DNA of 64,000 nucleotides from Phialocephala subalpina (GCA_900073065.1 FJOG01000010.1:455178-519177), one strand, 5' to 3'; numbered from the stretch's first letter, positions 22,665 to 34,548 are shown. The notes: a model not told the origin generated them from the sequence alone. Translations and numbers: made by a program.

Positions 22665-23640
22665 TCAATCTATTGAACTATCTAGGGAGTCAGAGACTCG
22701 TTTCTCTCCAGCTTGTATAGATATTTCGATATGATGATCAAGATCATTGTAAACCCTCTGCTCAGCCTCCTTCCGAGCGCGCCACGCATTCACACACTCC
22801 ATCAGCTTTGGGTAACTTTCATTCCCCGAATCTTTGCGGATAAGTTGCGTATCTTTCAGCCACAGCCAGAAACGCTCGTCTATGCAAAATGCTTGATGTC
22901 TTTTGACACAGAGCTTCTCGTCAAAGGGTTGCCTAGGATATCGGAGACAGCCACAAAAGTTTTTCTCGTGTTCGCAGAGCTGGTTGCAAGAGTGAAACTT
23001 CGTCGGTCTTCGCCTCTCAGCCTCACCGATCTTGAGTCTTTCCTCCTCTTTCTCGATTCTTCCTCGTAGTTCGCACGAGAGAGGTCGTTCCCAAATATCC
23101 AATAATTCAACGTGACTGTTGCGACACGGAACGACTAGATTATTATAATAATGCATGCAAATCTCCACCCTTTTCAAGACCATGTACATTTCGTGCACGC
23201 TGCCGATAAGTGTCTCTTCTGCCCTGAATTTCGTCAGCTATGGTGAGCACTCAACCCCTCACTCGATATACTTACCCTTCGGCACGCAATTGTCTCCAAA
23301 CTCTTACGTGTCTGTTTATAACACTATCAAGTGCAATTTTTTGATGATTTAATTCATCCATCACTCGATTTAAGCATCCGATTCGACTGTTTATACCAAT
23401 CGGCTCTATTTGCTCCCAGAAACACCGCTCGACCTCTCTCTTCGTCCCTTCGGGCATCTCTTGAGGGGTTTGTCCCAAGCTGTTCGGTGCGAAGATACCC
23501 ATTAGATTATCTACCGTCGAACCTACATCGAAGAAGTCCCACTGGAAGCTCATGAAATGGATGTATTGGACATCGTCCAAGAGAGGGTCGTCTGTGAACT
23601 GATCGGGATCGACTGGTAGCTGGTGGACGAGAGGAGGCAT
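22665..23640 (-). CDS. Hypothetical fungal protein with Cys/His-rich C-terminal half
   Basis: Exons 23640-23276 and 23223-22665 join in phase across a 52-nt intron with perfect GTAAGTAT donor and GCTGACGAAATTCAG acceptor region, giving 307 aa. The N-terminal half is acidic and helical (PEGTKREVERCFWEQIEPIG). The C-terminal half has CNQLCEHEKNFCGCLRYP and LCVKRHQAFCIDERFWLWLK, cysteines and histidines that could bind a metal. No catalytic motif, signal peptide or membrane segment is seen. The clean intron supports expression. The family is not recognised. Confidence 0.65.
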
Positions 23641-25625
23641 TGCAATGGGAGTACTCGGGCGGTATGTCCGATATGAGGATCAAATGGAAAGCAGCACAAT
23701 TTAAATCCTGAAAGGTTTTGGAAGAGGACTGATCTTGTTAGTTCGGATTGAACTCTGCGGTCCAGGCCGGGATTAAACGTTTGGATCCGACGAAGCAACC
23801 CACCCTGCCGGATATCTTTGGTCGATATTAAAATTTGGTCGAAATCCTCGTTCTCTTTACTTCCTTTCGTTTATTTAGTTCATAATAGCCTGTTCCCCTC
23901 CTTTGGAAGGAAATTTGAGGCTGTTGAGATGTACTCGGGGCTCGAGTAATCAGTCGAGACCTTGAGCGCCGAGTGTGAAGAATGGAAAACTTACAGATTG
24001 CGGAGCAGGTTGATCAGGCCCGTCTGCTGGCTTGCCATCCACATAATGGAAGATAACGATATAGACAATTGCAGTTAGCATAACATTCTAGGAATGGACA
24101 AACAATCTTGGGACATCATATCGAGAACAAAAGTGCCGACTATTATGGAAGGAGTCCGCCAACCAATTTCCGAAGCACTTGTGATGTTTGAGCTTTCGTG
24201 GCTGCGCTCCAATTCATCGTAGCGAGCTCCTTTTGGAGTCGATCGGTTGAACGGATTGCGGGGTAGTGCTGCTGCTCGTGGACTTCAGCCGTTTTCGTTT
24301 GATAAGAAATGTCGTTTTCTCTGAACTTGGAGCTTGATCCATTGTCAAACGTGAAACATTGGAATAGCTACGGGAAATTTCAACGTAGCTGACGGCCGTT
24401 GGGGCTGCCAGAGGAAGAGGCTGTAGAATGTCTTAAAAGACACGGAAAGCGGAGATTCAGACCTTGTCTTCGAAAGGCCTGGGCTGTGTTGTGCCGTGCT
24501 GCACACCAAAAACCAAGTTGGTAGCAGGCATGCAATACCGTTGATGGTTCTGATTTGACGAAGGGTTTGGACCCCAATAAGTGCAACGGTGCGATCCTGT
24601 AAGATTGAACTTTTAGCATACATGCAAGGCTGGCTGCGGCTGGATAGAGCCTCGCCTCAAAACTTCGAGGAGATCTTTGTCTGGACTCTGGAGTGTGTCG
24701 GACCTAAAATCGAAATTGAACAGCGAGAAGGCGATATCTCCCACAGGTTGCGAAGAACCTCTGATATTCTGGTGGCTGGAAGAATCAAAGAGTTTGGGAC
24801 TTCCTCAATGCTAAAAGTTGTAGCTGTGGGGTAGGAACCTGATCGGATCGACCGTTGCAAGCATACCGGCATAATAGCTTGATAAAAGTTGCATGGCACC
24901 TTGAATTGAGGCGAGAAATGGCTTCCATGCGTCAAGATTGGCTTCGAGATTTGTAGAATGAACGAGGACAAATATGCAGCACTGAAGTCGAGACTGTCGC
25001 CGCGAAATTAATCGTACCTTAATAATGGAGATGATAGCTCTAAGAGATTGAGAGAACTTTTGAAAGGACTTCCGAGTCTGCGAATCTGGCTGGAATCGAG
25101 AAAGATCAGATTGTGAGCAATTTGCCGTGTCTGCGACACCGGTAACGAGACAAAGGAAGGAGCCTCCTGCACTAGCGCGACAGGAAGGGCAACACTACCA
25201 ACATCCCTCCTCTTTGAGGAAGGAAACGCCCATTGAAGAACGACATGTGGAAATTTGACTTGCAAACATTTTGGCGGAGCTAGACTTCAAGTATGCATAA
25301 AATTACCACTTTCGAACGGGGCTATATGCATCAGAACACCGAGAAGCAAGATCCAACGGAGCATTTTGGATATACAACGAGCTTTTATTCTTCTCATCTT
25401 ATCTGAAGATGTACCCGAAGACATGACAGCCATGCAAATGGTAATATATAACATAGAAAAGACTCCGTAGCGGTATCCAGATCAACATGATCAAAAACAA
25501 AACCTATGAACAATAGAAGCCAATCCAAAACCTCATCCTCCCCAAAAGTCATGAAGACATGAAAAATCTCGCTCAAAACAGCAAATATGCATCATCTCAT
25601 CCCACCCCACCCCTTCCCATCCAAC
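23641..25625. other. 2-kb stretch with no supported gene
   Basis: Open frames of 60-104 codons occur on both strands (for example 24589-24834 plus and 24657-24971 minus). None has a convincing splice partner, start context or protein-like composition. No terminal repeats were noticed. Confidence 0.5.
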
Positions 25626-25997
25626 TCATCTCCTAATACTATCATCCCACTTCACCTCCCGCACACTCACGCTCATATCAGCCCTACTCTGCCTCTTATC
25701 ATCCTTCCCTTTCCTCCAATCCATCTTTTCCAGTCCCATCTTGCTCAGCCTCTTACTCGCTTTCGACATTGACATCGACTGGCTCGCTGTAGAAGTAGTC
25801 GGTGATTCCGCCTCATCGCTATCGCTGTTTCCGGCGCTGCATTTTGCGGAATAGGAGGAGGTGGGAGAGTAGATGTATTCGCCGTCAACGTATTGTGCTT
25901 CTGATACGAATGTGCTGCGACGGTTGCGGCGGCGCGTGTATCGTTGTTCGAGACGGAAGAGCTCGATCTTTTGGTTGATGAGGTCCATGAAACGCAT
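25626..25997 (-). CDS. Small conserved-looking fungal protein, basic N-terminus
   Basis: A single-exon gene of 123 aa from the ATG at 25997; the open frame upstream has no ATG. The N-terminus MRFMDLINQKIELFRLEQRY is a helix followed by a run of arginines (TRRRNRRSTF) and a Tyr-containing motif (VDGEYIYSP). The rest is Ser/Thr-rich, with repeated SMSMSKASKR, and ends VREVKWDDSIRR. Ordered ends around a disordered middle suggest a small regulatory or adaptor protein, but this is a guess. No signal peptide is present. Confidence 0.65.
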   Translation of the reverse strand: MRFMDLINQKIELFRLEQRYTRRRNRRSTFVSEAQYVDGEYIYSPTSSYSAKCSAGNSDSDEAESPTTSTASQSMSMSKASKRLSKMGLEKMDWRKGKDDKRQSRADMSVSVREVKWDDSIRR

Positions 25998-27271
25998 GGT
26001 GGCGGTTGAGGAGGTCGAATTGGGGTCAGGTGTGTCGAGAGTGGGGAGTGGCTTCAACAGATTGGGAGGATAAGGAGGTGGTTTGCAGCGATGCGGTTAC
26101 GCGATCGCTGCAGAGGTGTTTAGATAAAGATAATGGTGAGTGCTGTACTCAATCGAATCGTGTAGCTCTTTCAAAGATTCTTCGTGTATTTGCGAGGTTG
26201 GCGTGTTGTCGCGTCGTCGTCGTAATTCTTCAGGTCTCGAATGAAGATGGTTGTTGCTAGGCGATCGTACAAAGTAACGAGTTTTCAGATGCCAATCTAG
26301 ATCTCGATCAATTGTATATCTATAGAATGATCTCCGCGCGAAACAGAAACAGCATGAGTGTATGGACCGTAGAAACGCTTGGTGAAGCAGAGCAGAAGAA
26401 GTCGAGAACGATAAGGCCCCCTTCCCAGTACATATTAACTTGCGGGCTAGCACCTGGATAGCCCGTCCCCGGACTGAGCATGCATCCCTTTCGATACTCG
26501 TTAGTGCTATTATCCGCCAGCCAGGGAAGGTCAGGGCCAAGTCCGCCGGAATGGTCGCAAGCTCGAAGGCTAAAAGGCAGCGTCCAAGCCGAGGCGCACG
26601 CCAGACCAGGACCCTGGCAGCCCAGCGTGCCTATCTGGTGCATCGAAATCTCGGTCGTTGAGCCGGATGTGTCAAATCCTACGCCGTCGATTGGGTCGCA
26701 CGTTTTTTCAGTGGGGAGAAAAGGGCAGAACGGACACTAGAAGACGCCATCAGCAGGCCAAAGCACTGTCTCCTGCATGCACTATTGACCTTCTTCGGGC
26801 GCGCCTTTTGGGGAAGGTGGGTGAAGGGGGTTGGAAGCTGTCAACCAGGCGTTTGTATCGTCCAAAGTGTGTGGTACATACAAAGATGGGATGGTGCACC
26901 GTTGGGTAACCTCCGACAAGCGCTGCAACCGACCTTGAGAGATCTGTGTCGGAACGCCTATCGCAATACTCCCAGAAGCGAGGATATTCGCTGATCTGAA
27001 GAGGCATGCTGCGGCCAGATTTCAGACACGTCCCAACGATATAAAATGATTGCCTCTTATCACGCGAGGCGAGATGCACGGCACGGTCTGCTGCGAGGCT
27101 TCAAGAGAGAAAGAAAAAAAATTTCTTTCCAATCGAGCGGCGATCATCCCGTCTATCAGGCCGCCTTTGAGACACGGGGTATGCGGGTAACATGTTACAG
27201 AATATGTCCAATCCCTGCTGCCGTGTGGTTTTTTCGCCATCACGCCTTCATCACAATTGCGAACACACCAA
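25998..27271. other. Intergenic: no gene seen
   Basis: About 1.3 kb. Short overlapping frames on both strands around 26440-26740 look like chance openings in GC-richer sequence. The right end is the 3' UTR of ATM1. Confidence 0.5.
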
Positions 27272-29460
27272 TCACTTCGTTGGTGAAGGTTCGTCTTTCT
27301 CGTCTTCAACGCTGATATCGTCGATTTCGACTTCACGTTCTGAGCCGTCGTCACTGAACATAGTCTCTTGATCTGTGAAATGTTAGGTCGAGCAGGTAAG
27401 AGAAAGAAAGGATACAACTTACTGCTCCAGAGCTCTGAATATACCCCACCAGTGTCGACAAGCTCCCTGTGTGTGCCACTCTCGACATTATGTCCTTCTT
27501 TGAGGACAATGATCATATCACTGTCGTAAATCGTTCGCAGGCGATGAGCAACGAAAATACTCGTCCTCACTTTCTCCTTCAAGATGCTATTGATGTTCAA
27601 CATAAGCGCCTGTTCTGTGTGAGAGTCCAGTGCCGAAGTAGCTTCGTCGAAGAACAATAGTGGCGGGTCCTTTAATATCAATCTGGACACCGCAAGACGT
27701 TGCTTCTCTCCACCTGAGATCATCATGCCTCGTTCGCCGACCTGGGTGTGATAACCATCCGGAAGTTTGGATATCGTTTCATCGATATGCGCTTTTTTGG
27801 CAGCTGCAAGCACTCTTTCAGGAGATGCAGTCAGGTCTCCATACTTGATGTTATGCTCAATAGTATCATTGAAGAGTGGAGTATCTTGAGGAACAACACC
27901 AATAGCTTTTCTCAACGACTCCAAGCTCACTTCTCGGATATCTTGGCCGTCGATCAGAATTCTGCCTTCCTGAGGATCGTAGAAGCGGAAAAGGAGCTTC
28001 AGAATTGTCGACTTTCCACACCCACTAGGGCCAACTACAGCAATTTTCTTCCCAGCTGGAATCGTAAAGCTCAGGTTCTTCAGGATATGACGATCTGGGT
28101 GGTATCCAAAGGTCACATTCTCGAATCTGATCTCGCCTCCTTTCGTGAGTTGAAGCGGCTTTGCGTTTGGTGCGTCTTTGATGACCACATTGACCTTTTG
28201 TAGGTTGAAAAGTGTCTCCATGTCCATCAGCGACTGGCGGATTTCTCTGTAGACAGATCCCAAGAAATTCAGGGGAACGGAAAGTTGGAACACAAGTTGA
28301 TTGACCATGACCAGGTCACCAACAGTCAAGGTGCCTTTGGCTACCCCGTCTGCAGCCAGGTACATCATCGCTGTCAAAGCACTTGAGAAGATCAAGTTCT
28401 GGCCGGAGTTGAGCATAGCAAGTGATGTCGTAACTTTGATCTGCTGCTTCTCATACTCCTTCAATGCTTTGTCATATCTGCCAACCTCGAATTTCTCGTT
28501 GTTGAAGTATTTGACAGCTTCATAGTTGATCAACGAATCCACAGCCACCGTGGAGCCTTTGTTGTCTGCGGCATTGGCTGCTCTTCGAAACTGGGTTCTC
28601 CATGATGTTGTCCAGATTGTGAACGTCGAGTAAGCAACCATAGTTACTGCTGTTATAGCGGCAAATTTGGCCCCATATTGGTAGGTAAGGATACCACAGA
28701 CCATTGAAATCTCCAATGCCGTTGGCAAGATGTGAAATATCATGGCTTGGAGGAGCCATGTGATGCCTTTGGTACCTCGATCGAGGGCTTTCGTGAGACC
28801 CCCGGTTGATTTCGAAAGATGAAAGTTCAAGTCCAACCTCAACAGATGGTGGAAGATATTCCCAGCAGCATTTCGGACGGCCTTCTGTGCAACACTTGCA
28901 AAGACTGCATTGCGGAATTCCTGGAAGACTGTAGCACCAATCCTTGTAAGGCCATATGCCAGTATTATGGATCCTGCAACTGTAGTAGCTGTACCTCCAA
29001 CGGCCGCAAAGTCGATATTCATAGCATCCACAATGCTCTTGAAGTAAAATGGCACCTGGACGTTCAGGACTTTCGCCCCAACCAGAAGTACCACAGCTAC
29101 TCCAACCCGAAATCGTGTACCAAGATTGTCTTTCGGCCATAAGTACTTGCTCATCTCCTTCAGAATAGCCCAATCAGCCCTGCGCTGCTCCTTGTTTGTC
29201 TTGTCGTCGAGAGCCAGAGGATCTTTTCGGACTGGAGGAGGTTTCTTCGCAGTCTCTGGAACTGTTCCTGGCAGATCATCTGCAGTCTTCTTTTGCCGCA
29301 GAGCTTGACTCTGTATTGTCGTGGTCTTCGAAGCATCTCTCCAGTGTCGATTAGTGCCAGTGAAGACGCGGATGCCCAATCTGGGTTGATTCCATGGCCT
29401 TGACCGCACCGAAGCTCTTGCACTTAGGCAAGATGCTCCATATAGACCCCTTATAATCAT
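27272..29460 (-). CDS. atm1: Mitochondrial ABC half-transporter ATM1
   Basis: ATM1 in the mitochondrial inner membrane exports a glutathione-linked sulfur species needed for cytosolic iron-sulfur protein assembly. Exons 29460-27423 and 27372-27272 give 712 aa. The start [20 protein letters not shown] is a mitochondrial presequence; an in-frame ATG at 29604 would add 48 residues. Six membrane helices lie at about residues 110-400, with the family-typical [20 protein letters not shown]. The ATPase domain has Walker [10 protein letters not shown] near 475, signature SGGEKQR near 581, and Walker [20 protein letters not shown] near 600. The final exon codes an acidic tail ([19 protein letters not shown]). 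Reading through the intron would give a false longer C-terminus. It is divergent from AIM24. Confidence 0.96.
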
Positions 29461-29803
29461 CCTCGTCGTCGGTGTACCTCTGCTATCGGCCCAAGTTCGT
29501 AGATGATCCTCCCCGCATTTTCTTGTTGCTGTGTGCACAGAGCTTGGAGGGGTAGCTTCATGAAGCTGTTTCGAGGGTCGTGCAGCATCTGTCCTCACTC
29601 CCAAACCATAGCAGTGTCCGGGCCTCCTTGAGGACTTTCGAAAAACAACTTAAAAGCTGTTTGAGATTTGACGATAACCCCGAGCTTAAGCTCGTCATTC
29701 GGCATACTTGCCTCAATTACGAGGCATAAACCCGAGCTTGGAATTGTTCAAACTCGTCCCAGATATCAACGGCAATAGCAACAATCTCTGTTCAATAGCA
29801 GCA
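29461..29803. promoter_or_regulatory. Divergent promoter of ATM1 and AIM24
   Basis: These 343 bases separate the start codons of two mitochondrial genes transcribed in opposite directions. If ATM1 begins at its upstream ATG (29604), the gap shrinks to 199 bases. No element was identified. Confidence 0.45.
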
Positions 29804-31056
29804 ATGCGCGGTCGAATATCGCTGGACAATGCTGTCCGAAACTTTCGGCAGCTTCGATGTCCTGGCGCTGGAGCTCATTCCCGAAGAGCTATTCAGATCA
29901 GCGCAACACCAACTACGGAGTCGCCAAACCTGACGGGAGATGTCCTCAGCAGCTCAATTGGCGCTTCGTCGGATCCTGCAGGTTCGAATCCTTCCAATTA
30001 TCTTCCAAAGGTCCATGCTAACGTGTTGGTGAACTGCAGATGCTCGATTCGAAGTTCTAGGAGCGCCATATTCCCTTTTGTCCGTTTCGTTATCGGCATC
30101 TCAAAAGCTTTATACCAGGAGAGGCACATTAGTTGGAGTTAGTGGAAAGTCAGAAAATGTCGGTATTGGATTAGGTTTAGAGGAACTGGTGTTAATGGAT
30201 ATAGGCACAATCAACGTTGTCCATACTGGAACCCTTCCGCCGAGCGCCCTTGGGCGTACCTTTCCTTTACCAACGAATTTCTTCAACGAGTCCTATCACC
30301 GCCCTAATATCGACCAAATCACCCCTCACTTCTTTCACTGTATTACATCTCAATGGAACCGTGGACTGGATGGTGGCACAGCGAAAAGCGCTGTTGGCAT
30401 GGACGGGACATACACTTTCAGTCACCCCTACCATGAACACGAAAATGAGTCTTGCACATTGGGGAAACTCTGAAGTCTCGGGGCGAGGTCTGGTAGCTTT
30501 GGCTGGACCGGGTCAGATCTATCAAGTCAACTTGAGGGCAGGAGAGGAATACGTGGCGCATCCTGGAAATGTGGTTGCATATACCATTACACAGCATCCT
30601 CCTTTACCATACCGACTCAAGTCTTCGAGTCTAAGATTCCAGGTACCGGATCTTGGCCTTGGCTATTTGCTGCCAGACATCAAGTTCTTTAGGGTGATGA
30701 GGGGAACATCAACGTGGAAGGGCATCACATCTCTGCTCTTTAATTTAAGAACGGCTGCGAAGAGAACTATTTGGGGAGATAGCTTGTTCCTGAAGTTCCA
30801 CGGTCCTACTACGATATTAATGTCCTCGAGGGCATCAAGGATCAGTGATGTTCTAACATCACGGGATGTGAACGAGATTGCAGATACTCCAGCAGGATCG
30901 CTTCAAGAAGCTGTTACTTTGATGAGCAAACCCAAAGAGGAAGAGTCGAGCAAGCAAATCTCGGATGTTCCTACTGGTTTTCACGTTGCTGAGGTCAGTC
31001 GAGATGGGAAGGTTAAATTTGAGGATGCAGAGGACATCAAGCAGTTTGTACGGTAG
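29804..31056 (+). CDS. aim24: Altered inheritance of mitochondria protein 24 (AIM24)
   Basis: AIM24 is a mitochondrial inner-membrane protein linked in yeast to MICOS and respiratory-chain stability. Exons 29804-29981, 30040-30158 and 30205-31056 give 382 aa. The N-terminus [20 protein letters not shown] is basic and suits mitochondrial import. Family landmarks are [59 protein letters not shown] and [19 protein letters not shown], followed near the end by [20 protein letters not shown]. Intron 2 (46 nt) has a GTCGGT donor, chosen because only this junction restores the family's sequence in phase. The beta-sandwich fold of the family has no known catalytic residues. Confidence 0.92.
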
Positions 31057-32496
31057 TACACGACGCATGTATGAGTATGATGCTTGGACGAATGTAATAA
31101 TACCACACTCACGACCCAGTGGAAAACCCCAGCCTTGAATTGTACGGTATGAATACGGAGTGTAACTCCTTGATTTTTGACTTCTATTGCCCTGCTCTAT
31201 TAATGAATTTACCACTCCCTTAAGCAGTTGTCTACTGTACCGGCATCAGCCCTCAATTCCCATATTGCCTTCTTGACCCACTACAAGCAGGACACCTGAC
31301 TCGTAAGCAACACAGAGGCATGGCAAGTGCCTCCATATCAATTTTGTTCGATGCTATAGAGATGTGACCTTTTGCGATGCTGTTCATCTGCAGAGTGATT
31401 ACCGCAATATCGACTTTCTCACCTTGACCGCCTGCAATATGCCACCCACAGTCTGGCCAGACAGTTTGACGATGACCTCCGTATGACAAGGTACATAGCG
31501 AAAGTGGGAAATCAAGACCTAAGGCTTAGGTGGTAGTATCAAAAGCAATCGCTGGTTATAATCTTCTTAGAAGTGAACTGCAGAGGATGCAGACTTTCAA
31601 GTTCTTGCTGCACAGAGACATGGAAGTTGCAGAATACGCCCTTCATCTCTGAGACGTCTCAGGAGTCTTGGAACATAGATGCCTGGTCTCATCAGACTGT
31701 GTGAATCTATGGAAGTACCGAAGTAGTCTGCTCCCGCTCAGTGTCAATTCAGATTACAGACACAGAGGGTCTGTGGTCGTTACTCTTGGACTCTGCTAAC
31801 GGACGAACAAAGAGTATGTGCCCAGCGCACAAGAAAGCAAAAACAGTGTCTTTGAGGGTCTACCATGCGTTATGCTGGAAAATGCTGCTCACAATGTTTA
31901 GAAGTTTGCGTGTTCAGGTGCCTGAGACCTTAGAGAATACAAATCACTTCTTGTGAAGCCTGCACTGAACACTCTGCCCATACGTTGCAAGAGACCTCGG
32001 CTGATAATCCTATTTTCTGAAAGTACAAGGGATTTTAGGACTCTTTTGCTGCCAAAAGTTGTAACTGTGGTCCATGAATTAGTTAAGCACCTGGACAGAC
32101 TTCTCAACCTGGCAACCAGAGTGAGTTCAAAAGAACCGAAAAAGGATTCAAAAGAAGGTGAAAGCATATCTTGGCTATCTCTCTAATCACAGCTCACTTT
32201 CAATGCACACCAAAGCTCAATTGTCTCGGAGATTGATGCGGGAAAGGAAAGAAAGAAATATGAATTTACTTGGCGAACTGAGATCCCCTCTCCTCCCCTT
32301 CCTCGACCCTTCAAGCGCCGAAGTGCCAGTAAATTAGGGGACTTGCCCAGAGTATTGAACCTATATTCTATCAGTAAATCTTGATAATAAGTAAGTTGAA
32401 AGCTTTGAGACAACTGAGCTAAGGTGGCTTTGTAGAGATACTTTTGCTTATTTAAATCTATAAAGATGTATGTGTGGGTGCTGCGCGAAGTTGATG
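31057..32496. other. Intergenic: no gene seen
   Basis: Part of a 2.4-kb gene-free stretch between AIM24 and the disrupted secreted protein gene. Frames of 70-117 codons overlap on opposite strands and show no protein-like character. The right end borders a MITE-like element. Confidence 0.5.
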
Positions 32497-32499
32497 TTA

Positions 32500-32524
32500 C
32501 GAGCCGGGATTCACGGGTCTGTGC
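32500..32524 (+). repeat. Left terminal inverted repeat of the MITE-like element
   Basis: Begins CGAGCCGGGATTCACGGGTC. It pairs with 32738-32762 with one mismatch in 25 bases (A versus C at position 10). Confidence 0.75.
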
Positions 32525-32737
32525 TCCACAGGGCATTTTTTCGGCTTTAGCGAGTCCATTTTTTGCCTATGAACTTCAAAAGTCACGACTATCACTTCTA
32601 AAGTTTACAAGCACCACTAATTAATATCATTTAATATCTCGGTTTTACGTTTCATTTTAGATAAATTGTATATGCGTCTATTAATACCTTTATAATTCAA
32701 GATTTTATTCGCTATTTTCTTCGAAAACACCCTGAGC

Positions 32738-32762
32738 GCACAGACCCGTGAAGCCCGGCTCG
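32738..32762 (-). repeat. Right terminal inverted repeat of the MITE-like element
   Basis: Read on the minus strand it begins CGAGCCGGGCTTCACGGGTC. It is the partner of the left repeat at 32500-32524. Confidence 0.75.
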
Positions 32763-32765
32763 TTA

Positions 32766-33487
32766 GAGAATCTTCGGGCAAGATCTGCTGGGATGTGCCG
32801 TTCGATTTATACTTGTAATGGACTCCTTTCATTATTTGTCTAGTCTCTTGAATGTCTCAGGAGTGGGCTCTTATTTCTAGGTCTCTAAGCTGGTATCCCT
32901 ATATGATTCACCTCTTCAGCAGGAAGGCCACTAGGCCATCGGAGGATATGGCTAGCGCCCCCGAGCATGGCTTCTTTGGATAGAAGCAAGAGAAACGCGT
33001 CTGCACGTGCCTTTGCCTTCTTTCTGGGGGAGGGAGAAGAGAGACCGGTGGAGACGCGTCTTAGTCTTCGCTCCGATCTCGTCACTTCTCCTACTCTACA
33101 TAACACGATACGTTACTGCGCAGCGTAACGAAACAAGAAACTCTTCCAAAGAGATACATTTGGGTATGTTCTCATCCTCCTCAACCTCTCCCTGACTACC
33201 CTCTCTCCACAATCATGCTAATTCTCTCTCTACCATCTTGACTACCCTGCTTCACTCATGGACAATTCCCTCGAACCATCTTCCTCGGCTGAAGAAAGGG
33301 TCATCTACCCCATCACTCAACCAGTGAATCGTCCTGCAACGCTTCCACATTCTTCCTTGCCGATCCCAGCTGATCTCTTTGATATCAACAGTAATCGGCC
33401 TCAGCCCTTCAACTCATCCCTTCCTCGATCAACTCGACTACTCCATCGATCAACTCCGCTTTGAGAATATCAAGACTTGTCGCAAAC
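32766..33487. other. Intergenic: upstream region of the secreted protein gene
   Basis: No gene is seen. C/T-rich from about 33150 to 33450, consistent with a fungal promoter and 5' UTR. Confidence 0.45.
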
Positions 33488-34548
33488 ATGAAGCTCATTA
33501 CTACTATTATGATGCTTCTTGACCTCTTCATCTCGGTCGTGAGTAGTGAACCTCGTGGCCCTAGCGGTACAGCTCCGGAGGGCTTGTTCGATCGTTCACC
33601 ATCCGAGCTCCCATACCCAGTTGGTACAATGACCTTCATGGGCACTCTCGGTGGTCATGATGTCCAACTCAACGGCTCCATCGAGGTACGCGAAGCACTT
33701 TTAACTTGCTCATTTGATTGTTTGTGGAGCCAACCTTTGATAGGAGGTCTATGGTCAAATGAAGAACCTGTACCCCGACTTCAATGCCGATGCCCTTGTT
33801 CTGGATGGCAAGCTCGCCCGTGAGAATGGTACCGAAGGCGAACTGAACGTCGTCACTCGTGGTGCTGATAATAAGGTATGTATCTGCCATTTCCTTCGCA
33901 TGGCAGTGTCGTGGCTAATCAATGTTGTCTAGGGTGCTCTCTACTGCTGCCCCAATGATCCTTGGTAAGTGTTGACCACCTAATGCTTCTCGGTCTTTGC
34001 GTTCACAAATCCTGCGTCCTCGCAGGGCCGTCGACGCGGCGTTTACCCCCTGCTACTACTCTCGCGACATTTTCAAGAGAGGTAACTACTGACTCCTGTC
34101 TTCCTAGGGATTGGCAACCCGCCTCAAACAGGAGAATTTGGGAGGGCATTAGTTATCTAGATAACTTAAATGGTCTCTGTGGTGTCGGAGCCAGAAATTG
34201 TGTAAGCAATCTCTTCGAAGCGAGACTTTCGATGAAGTTGTGCTTCCAATGCTGTGGAGAAGTTTACTGACTCCGAGAGAAGGTTAGGATTTCGTGCAGC
34301 TGGTGGTCCGCCATCTGCCTTTGCAACGATGTAAGAACTCTGCCTCCGTTATCTGCTACCTTGTCCTAACATTAAACTTATAGAGTTTCTACGGAATTAC
34401 ACCAAGCTGTACCTACATGGCTTCCTACGCCGCAGATATTATTAACGACTGCATGGGCACTTCGTGGTGGAATGAATACGATTAGTCATGTCGCCAAAAG
34501 TTCGACACAGACAACTACAATATCATCGTCCGCCAGGATAGGTGCTAG
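33488..34548 (+). pseudogene. Small secreted Cys-containing protein gene, probably disrupted
   Basis: The ATG at 33488 starts a signal peptide (MKLITTIMMLLDLFISVVSS). Clean exons follow: 33488-33685, 33744-33875, 33933-33964 and 34026-34081, coding GSIE-EVYGQMKNLYPDF, GALYCCPNDPW and AVDAAFTPCYYSRDIFKRG. The next coding block (GISYLDNLNGLCGVGARNC, to 34201) is one base out of phase with every AG acceptor available, so a frameshift is implied. Then come VRISCSWWSAICLCND (intron with CTGAC branch before it) and, after a further intron, SCTYMASYAADIINDCMG. A TAG at 34483-34485 interrupts this last exon, yet the frame continues for 20 codons (KFDTDNYNIIVRQDRC) to a second TAG at 34548. One frameshift plus one nonsense codon argue for a broken gene or allele. 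The function is unknown; secretion is inferred from the signal peptide. Confidence 0.55.

Larger units (their letters stand above)
32500..32762. mobile_element. MITE-like element, 263 bp, with terminal inverted repeats and TTA target duplication
   Basis: The ends are inverted copies. The first 25 bases from 32500, beginning CGAGCCGGG and containing TTCACGGGTCTGTGC, match the reverse complement of the last 25 bases (ending 32762) at 24 positions; a looser match (AGGG..TTTT) follows. The element is flanked on both sides by TTA (32497-32499 and 32763-32765), a perfect 3-bp duplication of the kind left by PIF/Harbinger-type transposases (TWA). The interior is AT-rich (around 32615-32720) and codes for nothing, so the element would be non-autonomous. 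The class is inferred from the target-site duplication; a TA-duplicating Tc1/mariner origin is less consistent with the flanks. Confidence 0.75.

Noticed and set aside
25998..26057. 20-residue N-terminal extension of the small basic protein
   Set aside because: The extension begins with TTG; the first ATG is at 25997.
27022..27271. Longer C-terminus of ATM1 by reading straight through
   Set aside because: The frame past 27423 reads through a clear GTAAGT...CACAG intron. The spliced form gives a family-like acidic end at 27272.
29975..29998. GGTTCGAATCC, resembling a tRNA T-arm
   Set aside because: It is the start of intron 1 of AIM24; the T-stem pairs poorly and no acceptor, D or anticodon arm is present.
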